From assembly GCF_008831285.2 (NCBI RefSeq), contig NC_045144.1:13319858-13383857 (forward strand): DNA of 64,000 nucleotides, given 5' to 3'. Shown here one piece after another: positions 37,970 to 50,372 of this stretch. Under the pieces are notes generated by a model. The model was not told the origin of the DNA, searched no databases, and saw nothing but the letters and a program-made list of their open reading frames with translations. A program made the translations under genes and the position numbers. The stretch comes from Nymphaea colorata. Lineage: Eukaryota; Streptophyta; Magnoliopsida; Nymphaeales; Nymphaeaceae. Position 1 is the stretch's first letter. The number at the start of each line of letters is the position of its first letter.

Positions 37970-38586
37970 TGTTGCTCTAACTCCTGTTGTGGAGGAGCTC
38001 ATGGGAACATGTGTAAGTGTGAGTGCGAGAAGGAGCTCATGGGTACGTGAGGTCCATCAGTTCCAAATCATGGGTAGTTAAAGAAGAATGGAGAAATTGG
38101 TGGGAGTGAAAAGTGGAGACGTGAGGAGAACATGTGAATGTGTGTGCAGTTCCCAAGATCATGGGTGATGGAGAAAATGGTGCGAGACTTGAGGGTTGAG
38201 ATGGAGGGGATCATGGGAGTGACCAGTGGTTACTAAGTTGAGGGCTGAAATGAAGGAGATCATGGAATGACCAGCAGTTATTAGCGTGAGGATCAAGTTT
38301 TTGTTTTTCTATATATAGTTGTTAGAGAAAGTTCAATGAAGTACGCCCAAAAGAAGAAAGAATTTTTTTTTCCTTAAACATCTTCCCTCTACCCGTGAAG
38401 TCCCCTCTCGTTCTTTACTCTCTCTCCTGCCGTCTCCTTACTGTCTCTCTCCCCTGCCGTGTACTCTCTGCCCTATTGCACTCTGCATCCCTCTCCTTGG
38501 TGTGTTGCAGCCTACGGTCACCTCTCCTCATTTTGCCTTTACCAAAAGGGAGGTGATTGAGTGTGAATCAAGGGAGTGCACCAACA
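37970..38586 (+). repeat. Copia LTR3 (3' LTR of remnant C)
   Basis: Starts TGTTGCTCTAACTCC after the polypurine tract GGGGGGAGAA and ends GTGCACCAACA, after which LINE coding sequence resumes. About 617 bp, closely similar to LTR2 but with private substitutions. Confidence 0.92.
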
Positions 38587-40110
38587 CACTCTAACCATCT
38601 TCTGGCCTCACGTCTTTATGCTGCCTAAACGAGTGATTAGTCACTTGGAGAGACCCATTATGCAGTTCTTGTGGGGACGTGAGCAAGATGGGAAGAAAAG
38701 AAGGCACATGGTGGCATGGAAGACCCAGTGTAGGCCAATTGATGAGGGGGGAGTAGGGTTGAAACTGCTTGCGCTATGGAACCAAATGTTCTTATCAGCA
38801 CCAATAGTACACATTGTAAATCACAGGGCAAAGCTATGGTGCTGGTTCCAAAGAAGATATATGGCATGCAGTAAAAGCCTTTGGACGGTTCCTAAACCTT
38901 GGAAGGGATTACGGGGCTGGATCAGCTTGGGGTTTAGCTGGCAACTCATTGAAGATAAAGTTCGTGGTTTGCCAGCTCAGGTACGAACATCAAGTTCTAG
39001 GTTGATATTTGGTGTGGCAGTATCTTAATGCATAGGCTTTGAGGGGAGAAATATGCTGTAATATGGAGGAACCTTATAGGGGGAGGGGTGGCTCAGGGCT
39101 GGGAATTGATTCTCCTTCAGAACCCACCTTATCTATTGGCACAGTAGGACTGAAATGGAGGACTGGTGGAGGAAGTAATTCAAAAGCGAGAGACATATGG
39201 GAGGGGTGTCGAGTGATGGATTCTAGGGAGAGATGGAGGAAAAAGATTTGGAAATTGGCTCTTGCCTGATCGAGCTGGTTTGTCTACCTTGCTTTGTGCA
39301 AATATACGAAACTCCCAAGATAAATGGAAGTGAATAGGTATAAGCATGGCCGACAGCTGTGTTTTGTGCAAAATGGCGGATGAAAGTGTCAGCCACATAT
39401 TCTTGAAGTGTAGAATTACAATGGGGGTATGAGAGTTTTTGGTGAAAAGTTTGGTAGATCTAGAATTCCTTGGTTGGGATTGATTGAACAGTTTAAATAG
39501 TGGCACAAAACCCAATTCCATGATAAATGGTTGACGAGACGCTGGAGGGTGGTTTTTCACATAGTAAGTTGGAGGGTATGGGCTGTTAGAAACTAGCTTC
39601 TATGTGACATGTGGGACGATGGAACAAGGAATAGAGTAATTAATTTTATATGAAAATAATGCGGGGCTGTTTTTTGGAGAATGAAATGGAATGAGGAAGA
39701 GAAGTTGCTTGTGGGGGTGTGGACGGCCTCTAACATGACTTGTGAAGTGGAGAAAAAATTGATGATGAGACCAGCTCACACATGGAGTCAATTGGAGTTG
39801 GAAAGCTGAATAGGAAGGTGGTTGTTGTGGCCACTTGGTAAAAAATGGTGAGGCGCTCTCTTCAGAAATTATCTTTGCAACAGATTCATGACCAAGCAGA
39901 ATTCCATATCTTGGAACGTGCCCTCACAAAGATGGATGTGATAGAGGGAGAGTTGATAGTGAAGTCCAATAATGCTTCATGGAAAAGAAGATTAAGGGCA
40001 CTTCTAGAGGGAGGAAGGAAGTGGCATGCCAGATGGAAAGAAATAAAACAATGCCAATGGAAAGGATGTATCAAGGAAGAGATTGCTCTCATTTCCAAAT
40101 GGTGGTTATT
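38587..40110 (+). pseudogene. LINE, 3' part: RT thumb and zf-RVT region
   Basis: Continues the LINE cut at 27405. The 150-codon frame 38576-39028 reads TIFWPHVFMLPKRVISHLER, MQFLWGREQDGKKRRHMVAW, DEGGVGLKLLALWNQMFL and MACSKSLWTVPKPWKGLRGW, the usual block after plant LINE RT. At about 39350-39410 CVLCKMADESVSHIFLKCR gives the CCHC zf-RVT motif. Later frames (39845-40294) are Lys/Arg-rich and not assignable. I found no poly(A) tail or target duplication. The right edge merges into the duplicated block at 40126. Confidence 0.82.
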
Positions 40111-40930
40111 CTTTGTCTACTCAGGATCACCATGTGCCATTCTTGTTAGATTCAAGTATGTTGACGGCATTTCTTCATCTAAGAGGTTACATATCCAGGG
40201 GCCCTCACATCTTTTGCAAGCCTGCACCGAGGCCTTCACCCATGCTGGATTCTCATTGTCTCTTCTTAGTATTGCCTCACATATCACATTGTAATACTAA
40301 GTTAACCCATCAGGCTCTAAATTATATCACTCGCTTCAGCCCTTAAGCATCAACTTCTTCCCTTTCAATCTTCCTCGTCCTAAAGATCCGACTCCAAGAT
40401 CTTGTATTCATGCTTGTCACATATTGCAACCATTTGCTTGGTTGTTTGCATGCTTCAGGATTACTTATTTTCTGTATTTTTTTGTTTTCTTATTATTATG
40501 TCATATTTCCACGATTATAATTCAGGATCTAGGCACAGTCTTGCATGCCACCACCTACAGCAGCTTTCAATATGTATCTAGTCTCCCATGAATTTTTATA
40601 TTCCAAACCTTTAGTACTTCTTTTGTTGGAAAAAGATAACCCTATTTTCGTAAGGTTCCGTTTTATGCTTTTTCCGTAGAACCAGAATTTAGCAGATATT
40701 ATCCAAGCTATAAAATCCAAATCTGGGGGCACATCTTCCAATAGCGGTGGTTGGAATAGAAAGCTATACGTGTGTAAAGTAAATCCTCAATTTTGAGCTG
40801 GACTCAAGGTCATTTGGTACGGTTCCAAGTTGAAACTCTAAAACCTATTTTCTGCAACTTTACAGATTTTGAGAACATGTTAAAATATAGATTTCCCCAG
40901 AATTTCCTAGATTTTTTTCCTTCACTCTAA

Positions 40931-41260
40931 CGCTATGTTTGGATGAAGAAAAAAAGAGGGGAAAGAATGGATGGAATGGAAAAGAAAAGAAAGGGAAGGA
41001 AAGGGAATGGGGAGGGAAATAAGAAGAAAAGAAAGGGAATGAACATTCATTCCTTTCCATTCCAATATCTTCATTTTTAGAGGGATTGAAATTACATTAA
41101 AAATCATTTTTTCCCCTTTCATTTCCTGTCATTTCATTTGCATCCAAACATAATTATTAGTTCTCACTTTTTTTTCCTTCCATATTAATTAGTAATCCTA
41201 ACACAAGAAAGACTTTATTTCTATTTCTTTCTCTCCCTCTCCCTCCATCCAAACAGGCTG
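40931..41260. mobile_element. 330-bp Tourist/Harbinger-like MITE
   Basis: Flanked by TAA at 40928-40930 and 41261-41263. Ends are CGCTATGTTTGGATGAAG and, on the opposite strand, CAGCCTGTTTGGATGGAGG, sharing TGTTTGGATG. Inside is a purine-rich arm (AAAGAAAAGAAAGGGAAGG) opposed by CATTCCTTTCC and CTTTCATTTCC pyrimidine stretches, so it could fold back. Non-coding. Confidence 0.65.
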
Positions 41261-41263
41261 TAA

Positions 41264-42480
41264 GACTTCAATCCTAAATCGATCATTTGGAACCTTAGTT
41301 AGGATATGTCTAGGCATACCAACTTTAATGCCATTTGCAGCCAATTAGCTTATACGATCAAGCCCAAACGGAAAGCCTATGCTATAGAAAAGTAGTTAAC
41401 TAATTTCCTGCATACTTCATTTATTCGATATAGCTTTTCATATTTGCATTAGGAATAGCATGTGTAACATGTTTAACATTCATAGTCCTGTTGCCGGTGA
41501 TGACAAATCTATCTCGGTGAAAAATGTCATTGGTACCACAGGTTAAGAACCTCTCCCGCTATAGATATTCTTTTAGGGCGCGAAATAGTTTGGTTTTTCA
41601 GTACAAAGAGTCATTCTCCAGTGCGAGCAGGAGGCATTTTACCTTTTCTATCGAGGGTTAACGCTTGTACATTTCTGCTCGTCGCCGTCGCAGCGATCAC
41701 CGTCTCGTGACTTCTTCCGGCACCTCGATCATTGGTAGTGGCAGTATTGTCATATAAAATATTGTAACTATTGGAAAATATTAAAATAGTTTGTATTGAG
41801 GTGGCCTAGCCGTGTCAGTCTATCCAGTTCATATGAAGAGCAATGTATCTAAAAATTGCATCCTTACGACACAGCTACCCTTTGAATTAATGACCTATCT
41901 GCCAACCGATGCCCATTTTACTTTGGTAATTAAAACCCCACTGCATTAAGTTTCTGAACCATTAATGAGTTAGAATCGTGAAGCCATTGTTTACATTATA
42001 CTGCTCTATGAATGGATTTTGTCATCCCTATACATATTAATGTTTTCTCAATGGTGCATTACCATTAGGTTGGTAGTTGAACTGAACTAACGGCGGCTCT
42101 ATATGTTCAAGTTTCGGTCATTTTTAGGAGCAAGGCAATGAAATGTTGGAAGATATATTGGTCCCTTCTAAATCAGTCTTAGACATCATCACTAAACACA
42201 TGTACGGTTATTATATAGAGAAAAATTTCTTGAGTAAAATACGACAAAGTTATATATCTCGGGAATATCTCTGGAAAATCACGGCAAATTTTTTAAAAAT
42301 TTAAAACATTTAATAAATCCGGAACATTATAAAAATAAATAAAAATAATAAAAAATATGAAAAAATGAGTATAATACATGTTTTTTTCACGTTTTTTATT
42401 TTTGGCATTTTTTCATGTTTTATACCGCTGAATGTGTTTTGGCGCATTATACCCTCCTTTTTCAAATAAGACGCATTTTC
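41264..42480. other. No recognisable gene
   Basis: Anonymous sequence. A GC-richer patch at 41640-41740 (CGTCGCCGTCGCAGCGATCA) stands out but is in no convincing frame in this copy. Poly-A/T runs lie at 42290-42420. Confidence 0.4.
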
Positions 42481-42514
42481 TGTGACAATGGGACTCTTAG
42501 ATAACCAAAGACAC

Positions 42515-43920
42515 TAATTATATTAAATGCAATCTACATCCACAAAATATGGATTCCATTAATTGTACTCAGTTGAAACAATAATAAAAGTGATATTACT
42601 TCCCTCGTTGTCATTGAGAGAGGAGAAAAAGGATTGCACTATGGATGCTGGTTGTAGATCAGCTGCACAACATTAAATTTCTTCCCTGTTTTCATGCATC
42701 AGAACCTAGCTCTGATACTATTCTTTTTCTTCTTGTCCTGTGTTATTTATTATACATGATATTTGGATCGTACTATCCTAGGACTTATGGGTTATTGGCC
42801 TACCATTCTTCCATTGCACAATTATGATTATATTACGAGCAATTCTAGCCATGTTCTGCAGGAAATTACTGACATATTGAAAACATTTGCCCATTAAAGA
42901 TTTAGGATCTATACATTGTTGTCTTAGCATCTAAGTGCAACTACATATTGGGGATCTCTTCTGAGTCAAAAGAAATACATCTCTAGTACTTCAGTTAAAG
43001 CTAATATGTCAAAATGCAAGTCAGTGGTGATGCCAACCATTTGGCCTTTTGCTCATCTGCCAAAACATGATGGTACTATTTTCCCTGTTTAGAACCTTTT
43101 ACTGCAATCTTGTTGGAGCTCTATAGTATGCCATTCTGACCCGACTAGATATAGGCTTTGCGGTCAATATTTATGAACCGACCGATGTTTACTAGATGCA
43201 TCTCAAACGCATCCTTCCATACCTTCAGGGCACTATTACACTTGGGCTGGGTGCCCAGATAGGTTTCGGTAACATACTGTGGCAACTAATGCCCGATTTA
43301 AAGCCATGGCAGGACCTGGGGGGGGGGATGTCTATGCTTAAAGAGCTTCATGTGTAGTTCTGTGACCCTCAATCTTAAGATGTGACAACCTACGGGCTAC
43401 TTATCTGGCAGTCAATCCAATTTTTCATGCACGCACAAAACATATCAAGATAAACTTTCATTTTGTTCGTGAGAAAGTGGGTCTGAAGGAAATGAAAATG
43501 GAGTTTGTTTCTTCCAAAGAGCGGCTCACTGATATTCTCACCAAAGCCCTGCTGGGACCTCGGTTTCATTGCTTGAAGAATGACCTCAAGCTAGTTAATA
43601 TCCAGGCTTAGCTAGAGGGGGCATGATAATGACCTGGATGTGATTGGTTTGAAGAAGAATAAAGATAATGAGAATATACCAGAGAAAATATCAGTCCATG
43701 CTAAATCATTTTTAGATTACAAAAGGAAATAAGGTGTTGACAATGTTAAATGCAAGTTAGATCCACAAAACATGGACCTTATTAACTGTTTCCAGTTGAA
43801 ACGATAATAAAAGTGATACTCTCCTCTCGTTATCAGTGAAAGAGGAGGGAAGCTTGCACCGTAGATGTAGGACGCACATCAGCTGAACCACGTTAAATTT
43901 GTTCCCTATGTTCTTGCGCT
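42515..43920 (+). repeat. Diverged LTR pair of a small Copia remnant
   Basis: Blocks 42515-42690 and 43737-43920 align in direct orientation (AATGCAA-CTAGATCCACAAA-like start, CAGTTGAAACAATAATAAAAGTGATA, GCTGCACAACATTAAATTT and variants). They bracket the Copia fragment 42895-43611. The right one follows the polypurine tract TAGAGGGGGCATGATAATG at 43611-43630. A reversed primer-site-like GCTCTGATACTA lies at 42711-42722. Divergence between the LTRs indicates an old insertion. The same pair occurs in the second block copy at about 49270-49450 and 50496-50680. Confidence 0.55.
42895..43611 (+). pseudogene. Copia remnant: end of RT plus RNase H
   Basis: Broken frames give SVKANMSKCKSVVMPT, HLPKHDGTIFPV, then from 43196 HLKRILPYLQGTITLGL. 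A continuous frame 43381-43611 reads CDNLRATYLAVNPIFHARTK, HIKINFHFVREKVGLKEMK, FVSSKERLTDILTKALLG and RFHCLKNDLKLVNIQA-stop, the complete C-terminal part of Copia RNase H. It ends directly at the polypurine tract. Gag, protease and integrase are absent. Confidence 0.85.
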
Positions 43921-43930
43921 TCCCCTTCTT

Positions 43931-44535
43931 GTGTGTTTGTTTATAGAAGGCACTTGTTAGATGATGTAGCTGACCAGCTGGGAAGAGACGAAGGTAAAAA
44001 ATCTCATTTTTGTATAGTCGGGACATCTTGATGCTAAGAGAGAGAGAGAGAGAATCTTTTCCGAACACCACATATAACGAGAATGCAGCGAAAGTCAGGG
44101 GCAGTTCGGGACCACAACACTCTTCATATTTTGGAAAAGAAAAAAAAGATACTTATATTTTTCAAATTTTTAATTTGACACATGTAAAGGTAACAAAAAT
44201 ATTTCGGCCCCTATAATAAAATTTAAAAGTGCTATCGGCCTCCCTTTCTCGAAAAAAGAATTTCTGACTCTAACTAGAAAAACCCATGGATGATATAAAA
44301 CAAAAGTGGGAGTCAGGTCAATGGATAGAAAATGGAGATCGACATCACAACATTAGACACATCTTTACGTACGGACACAGACATTTAACAACTGAAGCAG
44401 CATAAAAAGGAAAAACAAGAACAAAAAATGAAGCGACGGACAAGTCTTGTCACATAAACTGCATTATTTCTTGCATATATACCATATGACCCACAAAGTC
44501 AAGAACAGCCGTACCCTCCATACCAAGGGGCATCT
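43931..44535. other. No recognisable gene
   Basis: AT-rich anonymous DNA with an AGAGAGAGAGAGAGAG run at 44037-44054. The minus frame 43757-44071 lies across the LTR and this run and has no family resemblance. Confidence 0.4.
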
Positions 44536-44538
44536 TTA

Positions 44539-46672
44539 GGGGGGCGTTGATGCCCTGGAAATATACTGTTCACCTAGAAATATATTTCAAATTTTTAAAA
44601 AAAATTCAGCATAACAAACGCGGAAACTTTTTTTCAACCGTTAAGGTCGATTCTGGAAACATATTTCCGAAAACATCTTTCCACCCAGCGGGGTGAAAAG
44701 ATATTTCCTGGTTTTTTTTTTCTGCCTGTTAAGGCAGCGTCGTCGTCTTCCTCGCCTCATGCCCAGCACTGTCGTCGTCTTCCTGTCCTCATGCCAGCGT
44801 CGTCTTCCTCCAGCGGCTTGATTTGGGCATCTCCACACCAGCGCTTGATTGGGCATCTCCTCACCAGAGCAGCGTCTAGCAGCGGAAGGGGAAAGAGGAA
44901 GAAGGAGGAAGAACGAAGGGAAAGAGGAAGAAGAGGAAGAACGTAGGGGAAAGAGGAAGAACGAAGGGGAAAGAGGAAGAAAGAAGGGGAAGAGGAAGAA
45001 GGGAACGAAGGGGAAAGAGGAAGAAGGGAAGAAAGGGGAAAGAAGATATCACCAATCTCTCTCTCGCTTACACCGAGAGATTTGGGTATCCTCCTGCTAT
45101 CCGCCATCGCCATCTTCTATGCCATCCAAGTCTATTTCCCTCTTTCTCTCCTCCCTCTTGTTGTGTTCGCTGATCAATTTTTCTGTAATAGGGCTTTCTG
45201 GTTTTCCTTTCCCTTATCTTCTGGTTTTCTTTCCTTTCTTTCCCTCCTTCGTCTTGTGTGGGGTTCTCCCATTCTGTATCGGAAACAAGATTCTCGCTTC
45301 CCCACTCGTCTGTCAGCCTTCTTAGTTGCTTGCCGTCGTCAGTGTAGTTGTGCAAAGGGTTACAAATGAAAATGCATACGGAAACCATTCGACCTCGTTG
45401 GTTCTGAGGGACTATGTTCAATTTGGCATTTATTTATCTAAGAAAACAATTTTTGGTTCCGGGTGATGTTGTTCCCTTGTTTGAGATGAGCATGAGGAAA
45501 TCTGTGTGTTCCCTTGATTTTGCAAGCTTTTTTTGGATGATTTAGCATATCTCATTTCTTCCTTGATTCTGCATATCTAACTTCTCTGTGCATGTTGCAT
45601 TGCATCATTATCATTTGTCAATGTTCTATTTAAGTTTGCTTCATTTCTTCTATGTAATAATACCCCTTCTAGTCGTTACTCTGGAATTATTGATTTTTCT
45701 GTTCATATTCTGCACATGTATTGTACACTGTTCTTTCTATTCATCTCTTATTCTGACGTGTTACAAGATCACACAAGCAGACATGCTTCTGCAGCTACTT
45801 CATCAACTTGGAAAGCCAATCTGTGTTATTGGTAAGTGCAAAAAATCCTCTGACACTTGGGAGACAAAGTGCAAGGTGTGTTTGAGGGATTAATGACTTC
45901 TTTTGCATATGTAGAGAAGCAGCAACTATATAACATTGAGAGTCATGTTTTTTTTTTCTTATTTACATAACAAGACAGTAACATTGTGTTCATTGTGTTA
46001 CAGTTATCAATCAGTCCCTTGCCAGTTTCGTTGAGTAATTCTCTTTTGTGTAAAATAACATTATATTGCCCAATCTTTGATGTAAGTGTGTTTTCCCACA
46101 TTGGAATGATGGCCAAAGAAAGGGCTGCAGACAAGTTCACTATGGCTAGTATTTTTAGCTAGCTAAAATAAAGAGGATAGTGAAAGCTTAGGCAGATTCA
46201 TGTATCCATCTGTAGATAAACTGACTCACATGCATTCTTATTACAAATTAGAGTGTATTTTTGGTTCTAAGTTTGCTTTCCACTTTTGCTATTGTTTCAC
46301 TTGTAAAAAAAAATAGTAGCAGTCAAACAAGCAAAATAAACAATTTTATCTGCTCGTTTTGGTTAGAAGCAGTACACAAAAAATATTCCTGTCCTTTCAA
46401 TTCTTTTTGCTTTGTGTCTCTTGCTGGTAAAGATGTGAACCGTGCATTTTACTTGATCAATTGCCTACTTGATCAAAAGAAATTTGGAAATATATTTCTT
46501 TATCATCAAACACAGAAATATATTTCTGGAAATATATTTCTCAGTCATCACACAACATCAAAATGGGAATCAGAAAGATTTTTCTCATTCCTTTTTTCCA
46601 TAAAATAATTTCCAATATATTCCATTACAGATTTCCAGCCATCAAAAGAAGACTAGCAAACAAATGGTCCCC
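44539..46672. mobile_element. Putative non-autonomous Harbinger-like element (copy in left contig)
   Basis: Flanked by TTA at 44536-44538 and 46673-46675. The left end reads GGGGGGCGTTGATGCCCTGG; the right end on the opposite strand reads GGGGACCATTTGTTTGC, with an internal TTTTGATGGCTGGAAAT that mirrors the left end. AAATATATTTC words cluster near both ends. The inside holds a purine-rich GAAGGGGAAAGAGGAAGAA array (44880-45040) followed by TC-rich sequence. It has the look of a transcribed leader but contains no transposase frame. Frames in the array are low-complexity. Classification is tentative. Confidence 0.45.
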
Positions 46673-46812
46673 TTATAAGGTCCCTAAAAATTGAGGTACT
46701 TCCGATAACTATTCCTTAGCGAATTCTATGCGGATTGGTATATTTGTTGCATGACCAATGGTTTATTCATGAACAGGCTAACAAATTGGAGATCCCACCT
46801 CTTCAAAAATCA

Positions 46813-46912
46813 NNNNNNNNNNNNNNNNNNNNNNNNNNNNNNNNNNNNNNNNNNNNNNNNNNNNNNNNNNNNNNNNNNNNNNNNNNNNNNNNNNNNNNNN
46901 NNNNNNNNNNNN
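46813..46912. other. Assembly gap of exactly 100 N
   Basis: One hundred N characters, the usual placeholder for a scaffold join of unknown size. Translations crossing it are meaningless. Confidence 0.99.
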
Positions 46913-47705
46913 ATCACCATGTGCCATTCTTGTTAGATTCAAGTATGTTGACGGCATTTCTTCATCTAAGAGGTTCATATCCAGGGCCCTCACATCTTTT
47001 GCAAGCCTGCGCTGAGCCTTCACCCATGCTGGATCTCATTGTCTCTTCTTAGTATTGCCTCATATCGCATTGTAATACTAAGTTAACCCATCAGGCTCTA
47101 ATTATATCACTCGCTTCAGCCCTTAAGCATCAACTTCTTCCCTTTCAATCTTCCTCGTCCTAAAGATCTGACTCCAAGATCTTGTATTCATGCTTGTCAC
47201 ATATTGCAACCATTTGCTTGGTTGTTTGCATGCTTCAGGATTACTTATTTTCTGTATTTTTGTTTTCTTATTATTATGTCATATTTCCACGATTATAATT
47301 CAGGATCTAGGCACAGTCTTGCATGCCACCACCTACAGCAGCTTTCAATATGTATCTAGTCTCCCATAAATTTTTATATTCCAAACCTTTAGTACTCTTT
47401 TGTTGGAAAAAGATAACCCTATTTTCGTAAGGTTCCATTTTATGCTTTTTCCGTAGAACCAGAATTTAGCAGATATTATCCAAGCTACAAAATCCAAATC
47501 TGGGGCACATCTTCAATAGTGGTGGTTGGAATAGAAAGCTATACGTGTGTAAAGTAAATCCTCAATTTGGAGCCGGACTCAAGGTCATTTGGTATGATTC
47601 CAAGTCGAAACTCTAAAACCTATTTTCTGCAACTTTACAGATTTTGAGAACATGTTAAAATATAGATTTCCCGAGAATTTCCTAGATTTTTTTCCTTCAC
47701 TCTAA

Positions 47706-48019
47706 CGCTATGTTTGGATGAAGAAAAAAAGAGGGAAAGAATGGATGGAAAGGAAAAGAAAAGAAGGGAATGGGGAGGGAAATAAGAAGAAAAGAAAGGG
47801 AATGAACATTCATTCCTTTCCCTTCCAATATCTTCATTTTAGAGGGATTAAATTACATTAAAAATCATTTTTTCCCCTTTCATTTCCTGTCATTTCATTT
47901 GCATCCAAACATAATTATTAGTTCTCACTTTTTTTTCCTTCATATTAATTAGTAATCCTAACACAAGAAAGACTTTATTTCTATTTCTTTCTCTCCCTCC
48001 CCTCCATCCAAACAGGCTG
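47706..48019. mobile_element. Tourist/Harbinger-like MITE, second block copy
   Basis: Counterpart of 40931-41260, flanked by TAA at 47703-47705 and 48020-48022. It is 16 bases shorter because of deletions in the purine-rich arm, close to the contig start where sequence quality seems lower. Confidence 0.65.
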
Positions 48020-48022
48020 TAA

Positions 48023-49260
48023 GACTTCAATCCTAAATCGATCATTTGGAACCTTAGTTAGGATATGTCTAGGCATACCAACTTTAATGCCATTTGCAGC
48101 CAATTAGCTTATACGATCAAGCCCAAACGGAAAGCCTATGCTATAGAAAAGTAGTTAACTAATTTCCTGCATACTTCATTTATTCGATATAGCTTTTCAT
48201 ATTTGCATTAGGAATAGCATGTGTAACATGTTTAACATTCATAGTCCTGTTGCCGGTGATGACAAATCTATCTCGGTGAAAAATGTCATTGGTACCACAG
48301 GTTAAGAACCTCTCCCGCTATAGATATTCTTTTAGGGCGCGAAATAGTTTGGTTTTTCAGTACAAAGAGTCATTCTCCCAGTGCGAGCAGGAGGCATTTT
48401 ACCTTTTCTATCGAGGGTTAACGCTTGTACATTTCTGCTCGTCGCCGTCGCAGCGATCACCGTCTCGTGACTTCTTCCGGCACCTCGATCATTGGTAGTG
48501 GCAGTATTGTCATATAAAATATTGTAACTATTGGAAAATATTAAAATAGTTTGTATTGAGGTGGCCTAGCCGTGTCAGTCTATCCAGTTCATATGAAGAG
48601 CAATGTATCTAAAAATTGCATCCTTACGACACAGCTACCCTTTGAATTAATGACCTATCTGCCAACCGATGCCATTTTACTTTGGTAATTAAAACCCCAC
48701 TGCATTAAGTTTCTGAACCATTAATGAGTTAGAATCGTGAAGCCATTGTTTACTTATACTGCTCTATGAATGGATTTTGTCATCCCTATACATATTAATG
48801 TTTTCTCAATGGTGCATTACCATTAGGTTGGTAGTTGAACTGAACTAACGGCGGCTCTATATGTTCAAGTTTCGGTCATTTTTAGGAGCAAGGCAATGAA
48901 ATGTTGGAAGATATATTGGTCCCTTCTAAATCAGTCTTAGACATCATCACTAAACACATGTACGGTTATTATATAGAGAAAAATTTCTTGAGTAAAATAC
49001 GACAAAGTTATATATCTCGGGAATATCTCTGGAAAATCACGGCAAATTTTTTAAAAATTTAAAACATTTAATAAATCCGGAACATTATAAAAATAAATAA
49101 AAAATAATAAAAAATATGAAAAAATGAGTATAATACATGTTTTTTTCACGTTTTTTATTTTTGGCATTTTTTCATGTTTTATACCGCTGAATGTGTTTTG
49201 GCGCATTATACCCTCCTTTTTCAAATAAGACGCATTTTCTGTGACAATGGGACTCTTAGA
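48023..49260. other. No recognisable gene (second copy of 41264-42480)
   Basis: Counterpart of 41264-42480. One added C at about 48380 opens a 71-codon plus frame (48283-48498) that is broken in the other copy, showing how the small indels create or destroy frames. I do not regard it as a gene. Confidence 0.4.
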
Positions 49261-49653
49261 TAACCAAAGACACTAATTATATTAAATGCAATCTACATCC
49301 ACAAAATATGGATTCCATTAATTGTACTCAGTTGAAACAATAATAAAAGTGATATTACTTCCCTCGTTGTCATTGAGAGAGGAGAAAAAGGATTGCACTA
49401 TGGATGCTGGTTGTAGATCAGCTGCACAACATTAAATTTCTTCCCTGTTTTCATGCATCAGAACCTAGCTCTGATACTATTCTTTTTCTTCTTGTCCTGT
49501 GTTATTTATTATACATGATATTTGGATCGTACTATCCTAGGACTTATGGGTTATTGGCCTACCATTCTTCCATTGCACAATTATGATTATATTACGAGCA
49601 ATTCTAGCCATGTTCTGCAGGAAATTACTGACATATTGAAAACATTTGCCCAT

Positions 49654-50372
49654 TAAAGATTTAGGATCTATACATTGTTGTCTTAGCATCTAAGTGCAAC
49701 TACATATTGGGGATCTCTTCTGAGTCAAAAGAAATACATCTCTAGTACTTCAGTTAAAGCTAATATGTCAAAATGCAAGTCAGTGGTGATGCCAACCATT
49801 TGGCCTTTTGCTCATCTGCCAAAACATGATGGTACTATTTTCCCTGTTTAGAACCTTTTACTGCAATCTTGTTGGAGCTCTATAGTATGCCATTCTGACC
49901 CGACTAGATATAGGCTTTGCGGTCAATATTTATGAACCGACCGATGTTTACTAGATGCATCTCAAACGCATCCTTCCATACCTTCAGGGCACTATTACAC
50001 TTGGGCTGGGTGCCCAGATAGGTTTCGGTAACATACTGTGGCAACTAATGCCCGATTTAAAGCCATGGCAGGACCTGGGGGGGGGGGAATGTCTATGCTT
50101 AAAGAGCTTCATGTGTAGTTCTGTGACCCTCAATCTTAAGATGTGACAACCTACGGGCTACTTATCTGGCAGTCAATCCAATTTTTCATGCACGCACAAA
50201 ACATATCAAGATAAACTTTCATTTTGTTCGTGAGAAAGTGGGTCTGAAGGAAATGAAAATGGAGTTTGTTTCTTCCAAAGAGCGGCTCACTGATATTCTC
50301 ACCAAAGCCCTGCTGGGACCTCGGTTTCATTGCTTGAAGAATGACCTCAAGCTAGTTAATATCCAGGCTTAG
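49654..50372 (+). pseudogene. Copia RT/RNase H remnant, second block copy
   Basis: Counterpart of 42895-43611 with the same breaks. The frame 49955-50146 holds HLKRILPYLQGTITLGLGAQ; the RNase H tail with HARTKHIKINFHFVREKV ends at about 50372 before TAGAGGGGGCATG. A G-run is one or two bases longer than in copy 1, which is typical of sequencing or assembly noise. Confidence 0.85.

Larger units (their letters stand above)
27407..38586 (+). mobile_element. Rearranged Ty1/Copia cluster nested in the LINE
   Basis: Eleven kilobases of one Copia family, all plus-oriented except the first 200 bases. Order: inverted PBS-gag piece; RT-RNase H remnant A; LTR1; LTR2; PBS; gag-integrase-RT remnant B; fused gag-integrase-RT-RNase H remnant C; LTR3. 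LINE reading resumes directly after LTR3. Each copy has its own stops, so none is active. Copies are similar enough (most codons shared) that they derive from a single family and probably from one complex insertion followed by rearrangement. Confidence 0.88.
40126..46812. repeat. 6.7-kb block, copy 1 (left contig end)
   Basis: This 6687-base stretch is the same sequence as 46913-53606, base for base except for scattered one-base indels, mostly in homopolymers, and a few substitutions. It ends exactly at the last base before the N gap, while the other copy starts exactly at the first base after it. That is the layout of two contigs whose overlap was not merged. Unit content in order: anonymous sequence, a 330-bp MITE, anonymous sequence, a Copia remnant, and a Harbinger-like element. 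Confidence 0.93.

Noticed and set aside
39039-39560. Antisense 126-codon frame opposite the LINE tail
   Set aside because: The sense strand carries the CCHC zf-RVT motif of the LINE; the antisense frame has no domain.
42645-42827. 60-codon plus frame duplicated perfectly at 49404-49586
   Set aside because: Its conservation is only the duplicated contig end. It lies in the LTR-flanked leader of a Copia remnant.
44849-45325. 158-codon plus frame rich in Glu/Lys/Arg (and 51614-52120 in the second copy)
   Set aside because: It translates a GAAGGGGAAAGAGGAAGAA array. The two copies of the same DNA differ by small indels that change the frame, and no domain is visible.
46735-47052. Frames running across the N gap
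   Set aside because: They are artefacts of translating 100 unknown bases.
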